This document shows positions 13,159 to 26,230 of a DNA stretch of 64,000 nt, one piece after another (positions within the stretch are counted from its first letter, which is position 1; each line of letters begins with the position of its first letter). The notes under the pieces are model-generated. The model saw nothing but the letters and a program-made list of their open reading frames with translations. It did not search any database and had not been told where the DNA came from. Origin of the DNA: Vicugna pacos (Eukaryota > Chordata > Mammalia > Artiodactyla > Camelidae); contig NW_027328721.1 of the NCBI RefSeq assembly GCF_048564905.1, forward strand, positions 40,630,870-40,694,869, read 5' to 3'. The position numbers were made by a program, and so were the translations under genes.

Positions 13159-14493
13159 GCGTGGGGAGGTTCCACCAACGGTCGACAGGGCGTGGGTTCT
13201 AACGGAATGCCTAAGCTCGTCTCCTGTGAGGGTTTTCCTAATGTCTCTGTGCCAGGGAATGCTAGGGGTGATTGCAGGATTTTCCAGTGTCAGAGGCTGC
13301 CTCCACAAGGTCAGGGAAGGTATTTCTCGGACTTCCCCGAACAGGGAACACCTGTGACTGAAGACAGCTGCGTGGAGTTGTCTCTCGGGCTCCCCCACGC
13401 ACTGAAAATGGTTCCGGAATCCTGAGCGTGGGGAAGTTCCACCAACCGACGGCAGCGCGTGGGTTCTAACGGAATGCCTAAGCTCGTCTCCCCTGAGTGT
13501 TTTCCTAAATTCTCTGTGCCAGGGAATGGTAGGGGTGATTGCAGGATACCCCAGTGTCCGAGGCTGCCTCCCCAAGGTCAGGGAAGATATTTCTCAGACT
13601 TCACAGAACAGGGAACACCTGTGACTGAAGAGAGCTGCGTGGAGTTGTCTCTCGAGCTCCCCCACGCACTGACAATATTTCCGGAATCCTGAGCGTGGGG
13701 AGGTTCCACCAACGGTCGGCAGCCCTTGGGTTCTAACGGAATGCCTAAGCTCGTCTCCCCTGAAGGTTTTCCTAATGTCACTGTGCCAGGGAATGCTAGG
13801 GGTGATTGCAGGATATCCCAGTGTCCGAGGCTGCCTCCCCAAGGTCAGCGAAGTTTTTTCTCGGACTTCCCCGAACAGGGAACACCTGTGACTGAGGAGA
13901 GCTGCGTGGAGTTGTCTCTCGATCTCCCCCACGCACTGACAATGGTTCCGGAATCCTGAGCGTGGGGATGTTCCACCAACGGTCGGCATCGCGTGGGTTC
14001 TAATGGAATGCCTAAGCTCGCCTCCCCTGAGGATTTTCCTCATATCTCTCTGCCAGGGAATCCTAGGGGTGATTGCATGGTATCCCAGTATCAGAGGCTG
14101 CCTCCCCAAAATAAGGGAAGTTATTTCTCGGACTTCCGCGAACAGGGAACACCTGTGACTGAAGAGAGCTGCGTGGAGTTGTCTCTCGAGGTCCCCCACG
14201 CACTGACAATTTTTCCGGAATCCTGAGCGTGGGGAGGTTCCACCAACGGTCGTCAGCGCGTCGGTTCTAACGGAATGCCTAAGCTCGTCTCCCCTGAGGG
14301 TTTTCCTAAATTCTCTGTGCCAGGGAATTCTAGGGGTGATTGCAGGATATCCCAGTGTCCGAGGCTGCCTCCCCAAGGTCAGGGAAGTTATTTCTCAGAC
14401 TTCACAGAACAGGGAACACCTGTAACTGATGAGAGCTGCGTGGAGTTGTCTCTCGAGCTCCCCCACGCACTGACAATGGTTCCGGAATCCTGA
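13159..14493 (+). repeat. Five-monomer higher-order repeat unit, copy 1 (1335 bp)
   Basis: Monomer order by markers: CGACAGGGCGTGGG/CTCCTGTGAGGG; CAACCGACGGCAGCG/CTAAATTCTCTGTGCC; AATGTCACTGTGCC with TCAGCGAAG; GAGGATTTTCCTCATATC with GAATCCTAGGGG; and CGTCAGCGCGTCGG. The same five follow in the same order exactly 1335 bp (5 x 267) later, with very few differences between copies compared with differences between neighbouring monomers. Confidence 0.88.
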
Positions 14494-15828
14494 GCGTGGG
14501 GAGGTTCCACCAACGGTCGACAGGGCGTGGGTTCTAACGGAATGCCTAAGCTCGTCTCCTGTGAGGGTTTTCCTAATGTCTCTGTGCCAGGGAATGCTAG
14601 GGGTGATTGCAGGATTTTCCAGTGTCAGAGGCTGCCTCCACAAGGTCAGGGAAGGTATTTCTCGGACTTCCCCGAACAGGGAACACCTGTGACTGAAGAG
14701 AGCTGCGTGGAGTTGTCTCTCGGGCTCCCCCACGCACTGACAATGGTTCCGGAATCCTGAGCGTGGGGAGGTTCCACCAACCGACGGCAGCGCGTGGTTT
14801 CTAACGGAATGCCTAAGCTCGTCTCCCCTGAGTGTTTTCCTAAATTCTCTGTGCCAGGGAATGCTAGGGGTGATTGCAGGATATCCCAGTGTCCGAGGAT
14901 GCCTCCCCAAGGTCAGGGAAGTTATTTCTCAGACTTCACAGAACAGGGAACACCTGTGACTGAAGAGAGCTGCGTGGAGTTGTCTCTCGAGCTCCCCCAC
15001 GCACTGACAATATTTCCGGAATCCTGAGCGTGGGGAGGTTCCACCAACGGTCGGCAGCGCGTGGGTTCTAACGGAATGCGTAAGCTCGTCTCCCCTGAGG
15101 GTTTTCCTAATGTCACTGTGCCAGGGAATGCTAGGGGTGATTGCAGGATATCCCAGTGTCAGAGGCTGCCTCCCCAAGGTCAGCGAAGGTTTTTCTCGGA
15201 CTTCCCCGAACAGGGAACACCTGTGACTGAGGAGAGCTGCGTGGAGTTGTCTCTCGAGCTCCCCCAAGCACTGACAATGGTTCCGGAATCCTGAGAGTGG
15301 GGATGTTCCACCAACGGTCGGCATCGCGTGGGTTCTAACGGAATGCCTAAGCTCGCCTCCCCTGAGGATTTTCCTCATATCTCTCTGCCAGGGAATCCTA
15401 GGGGTGATTGCATGGTATCCCAGTATCAGAGGCTGCCTCCCCAAAGTCAGGGAAGTTATTTCTCGGACTTCCGAGAACAGGGAACACCTGTGACTGAAGA
15501 GAGCTGCGTGGAGTTGTCTCTCGAGGTCCCCCACGCACTGACAATTTTTCCGGAATCCTGAGCGTGGGGAGGTTCCACCAACGGTCGTCAGCGCGTCGGT
15601 TCTAACGGAATGCCTAAGCTCGTCTCCCCTGAGGGTTTTCCTAATGTCTCTGTGCCAGGGAATGCTAGGGGTGATTGCAGGATATCCTAGTGTCAGAGGC
15701 TGCCTCCCCAAGGTCAGGGAAGTTATTTCTCGGACTTCCGCGAACAGGGAACACCTGTGACTGAAGAGAACTGCGTGGAGTTGTCTCTCGAGGGGCCCCA
15801 CGCACTGACAATGTTTCCGGAATCCTGA
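14494..15828 (+). repeat. Five-monomer higher-order repeat unit, copy 2 (1335 bp)
   Basis: This unit repeats the five-monomer order of the preceding one with 1335 bp spacing. The first four monomers match copy 1 closely. The fifth shares the CGTCAGCGCGTCGG start but then follows the sequence seen after 5723 in the other large duplication. That switch point is where the five-monomer repeat passes into the 15.0-20.6 kb block. Confidence 0.85.
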
Positions 15829-18800
15829 GCGTGGTGAGGTTCCAACAACGGTCGGCAGCGCGTGGGTTCTAACGGAATGCCTAAGCTCGACTCCCCTGAG
15901 TCTTTTCCTAATTTATCTGTGCCAGGGAATGCTAGGGGTGATTGCAGGTTATCCCAGTGTCAGAGGCTGCCTCCCCAAGGTCAGGGAAGGTATTTCTCGG
16001 ACTTCCCCGAACAGGGAACACCTGTAACTGAAGAGAGCTGCGTGGAGTTTTCTCTCGAACTCCCCCACGCACTGACAATGGTTCCGGAATCCTGAGCGTG
16101 TGGAGGTTCCACCAACGGTCGGCAGCGCGTGGGTTCTAACGGAATGCCTAAGCTCGTCTCCCCTGAGGATTTTCCGAATGTCTCTGTGCCAGGGAATGCT
16201 AGGGGTGATTGCAAGATATCCCAGTGTCCGAAGCTGCCTCCCCAAGGTCAGGGAAAGTATTTCTCGGACTTCCCCGAATAGGGAACACCTGTGACTGAAG
16301 AGAGCTGCGTGGAGTTGTCTCTCGTTCTCCCCCACTCACTGACAATGGTTCCGGAATCCTGAGCGTGGGGAGGTTCCACCAACGGTTAGCAGCGCGTGGG
16401 TTTTAACGGAATGCCTAACTGGTCTCCCCTGAGGATTTTCCTAAAGTCTCTCTGCCAGGGTAAGCTAGGGGTGATTGCAGGATATCCCAGTGCCAGAGGC
16501 TGCCTCCCCAAGTTCTGGGAAGATATTTCTCGGACTTCCCCGAACAGGGAACACCTGTGACTGAAGAGAGCTGCGTGGAGTTGTCTCTCGAGATCCCCCA
16601 CGCACTGACAATGGTTCCGGAATCCTGAGGTTGGGGAGGTTCCACCAACGGTTGGCAGCACATGGGTTTTAACGGAATGCCTAATCTCGAATCCCCTGAG
16701 GGTTTTCCTAAAGTCTCTGTGCCAGGGAATGCTAGGGGTGATTGTAGGATATCCCAGTGTCAGAGGCTGCCTCCCCAAGTTCAGGGAAAATATTTCTCGG
16801 ACTTCCCCGTACAGTGAACACCTGTGACTGAAGAGAGCTGCGTGGAGTTGTCTCTCGATCTCCCCCACGCACTGACAATGGTTCCGGAATCTGAGCTTTG
16901 GGAGGTTCCACCAACTGTCGGCAGCGCTTGGGTTCTAACGGAATGCCTTAGCTCGTCTCCCCTGAGGGTTTTCCTAATGTCTCTGTACCAGGGAATGCTA
17001 GGGGTGATTGCAGGATATCCCAGTGTCAGAGACTGCCTCCCCAAGGTCAGGGAAGCTTTTTCTCGGACTTCCCCGAACAGGGAACACCTGTGACTGAAGA
17101 GAGCTGCGTGGAGTTGTCTCTCGAGCTCCCCCACGCCCTGACAATTGTTCCGGAATCCTTAGCGTGGGGAGGTTCCACAAAAGGTCGGCAGCGCGTGGGT
17201 TCTAACAAATGCGTAAGCTCGTCTCCCCTGAGTTTTTTCCTAATGTCTCTGTGCCAGGGAATGCTAGGGGTGATTGCAGGATATCCCAGTGTCCGAGGCT
17301 GCCTCCCCAAGTTCAGGGAAGTTATTTCACGGACTTCCCCGAACAGGGAACACCTGTGACTGAAGAGTGCTGCGTGGAGTTGTCTCTCGACCTCCCCCAC
17401 ACTCTGACAATGGTTCCGGAATCCTGAGGGTGTGGAGGTTCCACCAACGGTCGGCATCGCGTGGGTTCAAACGGAATGCTTAATCTCGTCTCCCCTGTGG
17501 GTTTTCCTAATGTCTCTGTGCCAGGGAATGCTAGGGGTGATTGCAGGATATCCCAGTGTCAGAGGTTGCCTCCCCAAAGTCAGGGAAGTTATTTCTCGGA
17601 CTTCCCCGAACAGGGAACACCTGTGACTGACGAGAGCTTCGTGGAGTTTTCTCTCGAGCTCCCCCACGCACTGACAATTGATCCGGAATCCTGAGTGTGG
17701 GGAGGTTCCACCAACGGTCGGCAGCGCGTGGGTTCTTACGGAATGCTTAAGCTCGTCTCCCCTGAGGCTTTTGCTAATATCTCTGTTCCAGGGAATGCTA
17801 GGGGTGATTGCAGGATGTCCCAGTGTCAGAGGCTGCCTCCCCAAGGTCACGGAAAGTATTTCTCGGACTTCCCCGTACAGGGAACTCCTGTGACTGAAGA
17901 GAGCTGCGTGGAGTTGTCTCTCGAGCTCCCCCACGCACTGACAATGGTTCCGGATTCCTGAGCGTTGGCAAGTTCCACCAACGGTCGGCAGCGCGTGGGT
18001 TCTAACGGAATGCCTAAGCTCGTCTCCCCTGAGGTTTTTCCTAATTTCTCTCTGCCTGGGAATGCTAGGAGTGATAGCAGGATATCCCAGTGTCCGAGGA
18101 TGCCTCCCCAAGGTCAGGGAAGGTATTTCTCGGACTTCCTCGAACAGGGAACACCTGTGACTGAAGAGAGCTGCGTGGAGTTGTCTCTCGAGCTCCCCCA
18201 CGCACTGACAATTGTTCCGGAATCCTGAGTGTGGGGAGGTTCCACCAACGGTCGGCAGCGCGTGGGTTCTTACGGAATGCCTAAGCTCGTCTCCCCTGAG
18301 GGTTTTCCTAATGTCTCTGTGCCAGGGAATGCTAGGGGTGATTGCAGGATATCCCAGTGTCGGAGGCTGCCTCCCCAAGGTCAGGGAAGTTATTTCTCGG
18401 ACTTCCCCGAACAGGGAACACCTGTGACTGAAGAGAGCTTCTTGGAGTTGTCTCTCGATCTCCCCCACGCACTGACAATGGTTCCGGAATCCTCAGCGTG
18501 GGTAGGTTCCACCAACGGTCGGCAGCGCGTGGGTTCTAACGGAATGCGTAAGCTCGTCTCCCCTGAGGTTTTTCCTAATGTCTCTTTGCCAGGGAATGCT
18601 AGGGGTGATTGCAGAATATCCCAGTGTCCGAGGCTGCCTCCCCAAGGTCAGGGAAGATTTTTCTCGGACTTCCCCGAACAGGGAACACCTGTGACTGAAA
18701 AGAGCTGCGTGGAGTTGTCTCTCGAGCTCCCCCACGCACTGACAATGGTTCCGGAATCCTGAGAGTGGGGAGGTTCCTCCAACGGTCGGCAGCACTTGGG

Positions 18801-20629
18801 TTCTAACGGAATGCCTAAGCTCGGCTCCCCTGAGGGTTTTCCTAATGTCTCTGTGCCAGGGAATGCTAGGGGTGATTGCAGGATATCCCAGTGTCAGAGG
18901 CTGCCTCCCCAAGGTCAGGGAAGTTATTTCTCGGACATCCCCGAACATGGAACACCTGTGACTGAAGAGAGCTGCGTGGAGTTGTCTCTCGAGCTCCCCC
19001 ACGCACTGACAATGTTTCCGGAATCCTGAGCGTGGGGAGGTTCCACCAAATGTCGGCAGCGCGTGGATTCTAACGGAATGCCTAAGCTCGTCTCCCCTGA
19101 GGGTTTTCCTAATGTCTCTGTGCCAGGGAATGCTAGGGGTGTTTGCAGGATATCCCAGTGTCAGAGGCTGCCTCCACAAGGTCAGGGAAGGTATTTCTCG
19201 GACTTCCCCAAACAGGGAACACCTGTGACTGAAGAGAGCTACGTGGAGTTGGCTCTCAAGCTCCCCCACGCACTGACAATGGTTCCGAATTCCTGAGCGT
19301 GGGGAGGTTCCACCAACGGTCGGCAGCGCGTGGGTTCTAACGGAATGCCTATGCTCGTCTCCCCTGAGGATTTTCCTAATGTCTCTGTGCCAGGGAATGC
19401 TAGGGGTGATTGCAGGATATCCCAGTGTCCGAGGCTGCCTCCACAAGTCACGGAAGGTATTTCTCGGACTTCCCAGAACAGGGAACACCTGTGACTGAAG
19501 AGAGCTGCGTTGAGTTTTCTCTCGAACTCCCCCACGCACTGACAATGGTTCCGGAATCCTGAGGTTGGGGAGGTTCCACCAACGGTTGGCAGCGCATGGG
19601 TTCTAACGGAATGCCTAAGCTCGACTCCCCTGAGGGTTTTCCTAAAGTCTCTGTGCCAGGGAATGCTAGGGGTGATTGCAGGATATCCCAGTGTCAGAGG
19701 CTGCCTCCCCAAGTTCTGGGAAGATATTTCTCGAACTTCCCCGAACAGGGAACACCTGTGACTGAAGAGAGCTGCGTGGAGTTTTCTCTCGAGCTCCCCC
19801 ACGCACTGACAATGGTTCCGGAATCTGAGGTTTGGGAGGTTCCACCAACGGTCGGCAGCGCGTGGGTTCTAACGGAATGCCTAAGCTCGTCTCCCCTGCG
19901 GGTTTTCCTAATGTCTCTGTGCCAGGGAATGCTAGGTGTGATTGCAGGATATCCCAGTGTCAGAGGCTGCCTCCCAAAGGTAAGGGAAGGTATTTCTCGG
20001 ACTTCCCCGAACAGGGAACACCTGTGACTGAAGAGAGCTTCGTGGAGTTGTCTCTCGAGCTCCCCCACGCACTAACAATGGTTCCGGAATCCTGAGCGTG
20101 GGGAGGTTCCACCAACGGTCGGCAGCGCGTGGGTTCTATCGGAATGCCTAAGCTCGTCTCCCCTGCCGGTTTTCCTAATGTCTCTGTGCCAGGGAATGCT
20201 AGGGGTGATTGCAGGATATCCCAGTGTCCGAGGCTGCCTCCCGAAGTTCAGGGAAGGTATTTCTCGGACTTCCCCGAACAGGGAACACCTGTTACTGAAG
20301 AGAGCTGCGTGGAGTTGTCTCTCGAGCTCCCCCACGCACTGACAGTGGTTCCGGAATCCAGAGCGTGGGGAGGTTCCACCAACGGTCGGCAGCGCGTGGA
20401 TTCTAACGGAATGCCTAAGCTCGTCTCCCCTGAGTGTTTTCCTAATGTCTCTGTGCCAGGGAATGCTAGGGGTGATTGCAGGAAATCCCAGTGTCAGAGG
20501 CTGCCTCCCCAAGGTCAGGGAAGGTATTTCTCGGACTTCCGCGAACAGGGAACACCTGTGACTGAAGAGAGCTGCGTGGAGTTGTCTCTCGAGCTCCCAG
20601 ACGCACTGACAATGGTTACGGGATCCTGA
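15028..20629 (+). repeat. Segmental duplication within the array, copy 2 (~21 monomers)
   Basis: This is the counterpart of 5156-9423. Matching markers are TAACGGAATGCCTAACTGG with CCAGGGTAAGCTAGG (16405-16475), TTCTAACAAATGC (17200-17213), GCGTTGGCAAGTTCC (about 17963), and GGGTTCTATCGG with CCCCTGCCGG (20133-20168, matching 8927-8962). Relative to copy 1 it has about two extra monomers around 18.2-18.8 kb and three around 19.3-20.1 kb. One of the extras (starting near 19596) resembles the monomer at 16.66 kb and 6.79 kb, so it was probably copied locally. The 5' end overlaps the five-monomer repeat. Confidence 0.85.
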
Positions 20630-23600
20630 GCGTGGGGAGGTTCCACCAACGGTCGGCAGCGCTTGGGTTCTAACGGAATGCTTAAGCTCGTCTCCCCTGA
20701 GGGTTTTCCTAATGTCTCTGTGCCAGGGAATGCTAGAGGTGATTGCAGGATATCCCAGTGTCCGAGGCGGCATCCACAAGTTCAGGGAAGTTTTTTCTCG
20801 GACTTCCCCGAACAGGGTACACCTGTGACTGAAGAGAGCTGCGTGGAGTTGTCTCTCGAGCTCCCCCACGCACTGACAATGTTTCCGGAATCCTGAGCGT
20901 GGGGAGGTTCCACCAACGGTCGGCAGCGCGTGGGTTCTAACGGAATGCATAATCTCGTCTCCCCTGCGAGTTCTCCTAATGTCTCTGTGCCAGGGAATGC
21001 TAGGGGTGATTGCAGGATATCCCAGTGTCCGAGGCTGCCTCCCCAAGTTCAGGGAAGGTATTTCTCGGAATTCCGCGAACAGGGAACACCTGTGACTGAA
21101 GAGAGCGGCGTCGAGTTGTCTCTCGAGCTCCCCCACGCACTGATAATGGTTTCGGAATCCTGAGCGTGGGGAGGTTCCACCAACGGTCGGCAGCGCGTTG
21201 GTTCTAACGGAATGCCTAAGCTCGTCTCCCCTGAGGGTTTTCCTAATGTCTCTGTTCCAGGGAATGCTAGGGGTGATTGCAGGATATCCCAGTGTCCGAG
21301 GCTGCATCCCCAAATTCAGGGAAGGTGTTTCTCGGACTTCCCCGAACAGGGAACACCTGTGACTGAAGAGAGATGTGTGGAGTTATCTCTCGAACTCCCC
21401 CATGCACTGACAATTTTTCTGGAATCCTGAGCTTGGGGAGGATCCACCAACGGTCGGCAGCGCGTGGGTTCTAACGGAATGCCTAAGCTCGTCTCCCCTG
21501 AGGGTTTTCCTAATATCTCTGTGCCAGGGAATGCTAGGGGTGATTGCAGGATATCCCAGTTTCTGAGGCTGAATCCCCAAGTTCAGGGAAGTTATTTCTC
21601 GGACTTCCGAGAACAGGGAACACCTGTGACTGTGTAGAGATGCATGGAGTTATCTCTCGAGCTCCCAGACGCACTGACAATGGTTACGGAATCCTGAGCG
21701 TGGGGAGGTTCCACCAACGGTCGTCAGCACGTGGGTTCTAACGGAATGCCTTAGCTCGTCTCCCCTGAGGTTTTTCCTAATGTCTCTCTGCCAGGGAATG
21801 ATAGGGTTGATTGCAGGATATTCCAGTGTCAGAGGCTGCCTCCTCAAGGTCCGGGAAGTTATTTCTCGGACTTCCCGGAACAGGGAACACCTGTGACTGA
21901 AGAGAGTTGCGTGGAGTTGTCTCTCGAGCTCCCCCATGCACTGACAATGGTTCCGGAACACTGAGCGTGGGGAGGTTCCACCAACGGTCGGCAGCGCGTG
22001 GGTTCTAACGGAATGCCTAAGCTCGTCTCCCCTGAGGGTTTTCCTAATGTCTCTGTGCCAGGGAATACTAGGGGTGATTGCAGGATATCCCAGTGTCCGA
22101 GGCTGCATCCACAAGTTCAGGGAAGTTTTTTCTCGGACTTCCCCGAATTGGGAACACCTGTGACTGAAGAGAGCTGCGTGGAGTTGTCTCTCGTGCTTCC
22201 CCACGCACTGACAATGGTTCCGGAATCCTGAGCGTGGGGAGATTCCACCAACAGTCGTCAGCGCGTGGGTTCTAACGGAATGCCTTAGCTCGTCTCCCCT
22301 GAGTTTTTTCCTAATGTCTCTGTGACAGGGAATGATAGGGGTGATTGCAGGATATCCCAGTGTCAGAGGCTGCCTCCCCAAGTTCAGGGAAGGTATTTCT
22401 CGGACTTCCCCGAACAGGGAACACCTGTGACTGAAGAGAGCTGCGTGGAGTTGTCTCTCGAGCTCCCCCACGCACTGACAATGGTTCCGGAATCCTGAGC
22501 GTGGGGAGATTCCACCAACGGTCGGCAGGCGTGGGTTCTAAAGGAATGCCTAAGCTCGTCTCCCCTGAGGGTTTTCCTAATGTCTCTGTGCCAGGGAATG
22601 CGAGGGGTGATTGCACGATATCCCAGTGTCAGAGGCTGCCTCCCCAAGATGAGGGAAGGTATTTCTCGGACTTCCCCGAATAGGGAACACCTGTGACTGA
22701 AGAGAGCTGCTTAAAGTTGTCTCTCGAGCTCCCCCACGCACTGACAATGGTTCCGGAATCCTGAGCGTGGGGAGGTTCCACCAACGGTCGTCAGCGCGTG
22801 GATTCTATCGGAATGCCTAAGCTCGTCTCCCCTGAGTGTTTTCCTAATGTCTCTGTGCCAGGGAATGCTAGGGGTGATTGCAGGATATCCCAGTGTCGGA
22901 GGATGCTTCCCCAAGGAAAGGGAAGGTATTTCTCGGACTTCCCCGAACAGGGAACACCTGTGACTGAAGAGAGCTGCGTGGAGTTGTCTCTCGAGCTCCC
23001 CCTAGCACTGACAATGGTTCCGGAATCCTGAGCGTGGGGAGGTTTCACCAATGGTCGGCAGCGCTTTGGTTCTAACGGAATGCCTAAATTCGTCTCCCCT
23101 GAGGGTTTTCCTAATGTCTCTGTGCCAGGGAATGCCAGGGGTGATTGCAGGTTATCCCAGTGTCAGAGGCTGCCTCACCAAGTTCAGGGAAGGTATTTCT
23201 CGGAATTCCCCGAACAGGGAACACCTGTGAATGAAGAGAGCTGCGTGGAGTTGTCTCTCGAGATCCCCCACGCACTGACAATGGTTCCGGAATCCTGAGC
23301 GTGGGGAGGTTCCACCAACGGTCGGCAGCACGAGGGTTCAAACGGAAAGACTATGCTCGTCTACCCTGATGGTTTTCCTAATGTCTCTGTGCCAGGGAAT
23401 GTTAGGGGTGATTGCAGGAAATCCCAGTGTCAGAGGCTGTCTCCCCAAGGTCAGGGAAGTTATTTATCGGACTTCCCCGAACAGGGAACACCTGTGACTG
23501 AAGAGAGCTGCGTGCAGTTTTCTCTCGAGCTCCCCTACGCCCTCACATTCGTTCCGGAATCCTGAGTGTGGGGAGGTTCCACCAACTGTCAGCAGCGCGT

Positions 23601-26230
23601 GGGTTCTAACGGAATGCCTGAGCTCGTCTACCCTGAAGCTTTTCCTAATGTCTCTGTGCCAGGGAATGCTAGGGGTGATTGCAGGATATCCCAGTGTAAG
23701 ATGCTGACTCCCCAAAGTCAGGGAAGTTATTTCTCGGACTTACGCGAACAGGGAACACCTGTGACTGAAGAGAGCTGCGTGGAATTGTCTCTCGAGCTCC
23801 CCCACGCACTGACAATGGTTCCAAAATCCTGAGCGTGGTGAGGTTCCACCAACGGTCGGCAGCGCGTGGGTTCTAACGGAATGACTTAGATCGTCTCCCC
23901 TGAGTGTTTTCCTAATGTCTCTGTGCCAGGGAATGCTAGGAGTGATTACAGGATATCCCAGTGTGAGGGGCTGCCTCCCCAAAGTCAGGGAAGTTATTTC
24001 TCGACTTCGGCGAACAGGGAAAACCTGTGAGTGAAGAGAGCTGCGTGGAGTTGTCTCTCGATCTTCCCCACGCACTGACAATGGTCCCGGAATCCTGAGC
24101 GTGGGGATGTTCCACCAACGGTCGGCAGCGCGTGGGTTCTAACGGAATGCCTGAGCTCGTCTCCCCTGAGGGTTTTCCTAATGTCTCTGTGCCAGGGAAT
24201 GCTAGGGGTGATTGCAGGATATCCCAGTGTCCGAGGCTGCCTCCCCAAGGTCAGGGAAGGTATTTCTTTTTCTTCCCCGAACAGGGAACACCTGTGACTG
24301 AAGAGAGCTGCGTGGAGTTGTCTCTCGCGCTCCCCCACGCACTGAGAGTGGTTCCGGAATCCTGAGCGTGGGGAGGTTCCACCAACGGTCGGCAACGCGT
24401 GGGTTCTAACGGAATGCATAAGCTCGTCTCCCCTGAGGGTTTCCCTAATGTCTCTATACCAGGGAATGCTAGGGGTGATTGCAGGATATCTCAGTGTCAG
24501 AGGCTGCCTCCCCAAGATCAGGGAAGGTATTTCTCGGACTTCCGCGAACAGGGAACACCTGTGACTGAAGAGAGCTGCGTGGAGTTGTCTCTCCAGCTCC
24601 CCCACGCACTGTCAATGGTTCCGGAATACTGAGCGTGGGGTGGTTCCACCAACGGTCGGCAGGGGGTGGGTTCTAACGGAATGCCTAAGCTCATCTCCCC
24701 TGAGTGTTTTCCTAATGTCTCTGTGCCAGGGAATGCTAGGGGTGATTGCAGGATATCCCAGTGTCCGAGTCTGACTCCCCAATATCAGGGAAGTTATTTC
24801 TTGGACTTCCCTGAACAGGGAACACCTGTGACTAAAGAGAGATGCGAGGAGTTATCTCTCGAGTTCCCCATGCACTGACAATGGTTCCGGAATCCTGAGC
24901 GTCGGAAGGTTCCACCAACTGTCGCCAGCACGTGGGTTCTAACGGAATGCCTAAGCTCGTCTCCCCTGAGTGTTTCCTAATGTCTCTGTGCCAGGGAATG
25001 CTAGGGGTGATTGCAGGATATCCCAGTGTCAGAGGCTGCCTCCCCAAGATTGGGAAGGTATTTTTCGGACTTCCCCGAAAAGGGAACACCTGTGACTGAA
25101 GAGAGCTTCGTGGAGTTCTCTCTCGAGCTCCCCAACGCACTGACAAATGGTTCCGGAATCCTGAGCGTGGGGAGGTTCCACCAACGGTCGTCAGCGCGTG
25201 GGTTCTATCGGAATGCCTAAGCTCGTGTCCCCTGATTGTTTTCCTAATATCTCTGTGCCAGGGAATGCTAGGGGTGATTGCAGGATATCCCAGTGTCAGA
25301 GGCTGCCTCCCCAAGGTCAGGGAAGTTATTTCTTGGACTTCGGCGAACAGGGAACACCTATGACTGAAGAGAGCTTCATGGAGCTGTCTCTCGAGCTCCC
25401 CCACGCACTGACAATTGTTCCGGAATCCTGAGCGTGGGGAGAATCCACCAACTGTCGGTAGCGCGTGGGTTCTAACGGAATGCCTAAGCTCGTCTCCCCT
25501 GAGGGTTTTCCTAATGTCTCTGTGCCAGGGAATGCTAGGGTTGATTGCAGGATATCCCAGTGTCCGAGGCTGCCTCCCCAAGGTCAGGGAAGATATTTCT
25601 CAGACTTCCCCGAACAGGGAACACCTGTGAATGAAGAGAGCTTCGTGCAGTTGTCTCTCGAGCTCCCCCACGCACTGACAATGGTTCCGGAATCCTGAGC
25701 GTGGGGAGGTTCCACCAACGGTCGTCAGTGCGTGGGCTCTAACGGAATGCCAAGGCTCGTCTCCCCTGAGTGTTTTCCTAATGTCTCGGTGCCAGGGAAT
25801 GCTAGGGGTGATTGCAGGATATCCCAGTGTCCGAGGCTGCCTCCCCATGGTCAGGGAATGTATTTCTTTGTCTTCCCCAAACAGGGAACACCTGTGACTG
25901 AAGAGAGCTGCGTGGAGTTGTCTCTCGCGCTCCCCCACGCACTGACAGTGGTTCCGGAATCCTGAGCGTGGGGAGGTTCCACCAACGGTCGGCAGCGCGT
26001 GGGTTCTAACGGAATGCCTAAGCTCGTCTCCCCTGAATCTTTTCTTATGTCTCTGTGCCAGGGAATGCTTGGGGTGATTGCAGGATATCCCAGTGTCAGT
26101 GGCTGCCTCCCCAGGTCAGGGAAGGTTTTTCTCGGACTTCCCCGAACAGGGAACCCCTGTGACTGAAGAGAACTTCGTGAAGTTGTCTCTCGAGCTCCCC
26201 CACGCACTGACAATGGTTCCGGAATTCTGA
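20630..26230 (+). repeat. Loosely ordered satellite segment
   Basis: About 21 monomers with higher scatter and no dominant higher-order period. Local echoes are visible: monomers near 20663 and 21998 share CATCCACAAGTTCAGGG and a TTTTTTCTCGG tract (1335 bp apart), those near 24132 and 25732 share a TATTTCTTT replacement and TCTCTCGCGCTCCC (1600 bp apart), and those near 22798 and 25198 share GGGTTCTATCGG-like starts (2400 bp apart). Several monomers are 1-2 bp short. Nothing other than satellite is present. Confidence 0.85.
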
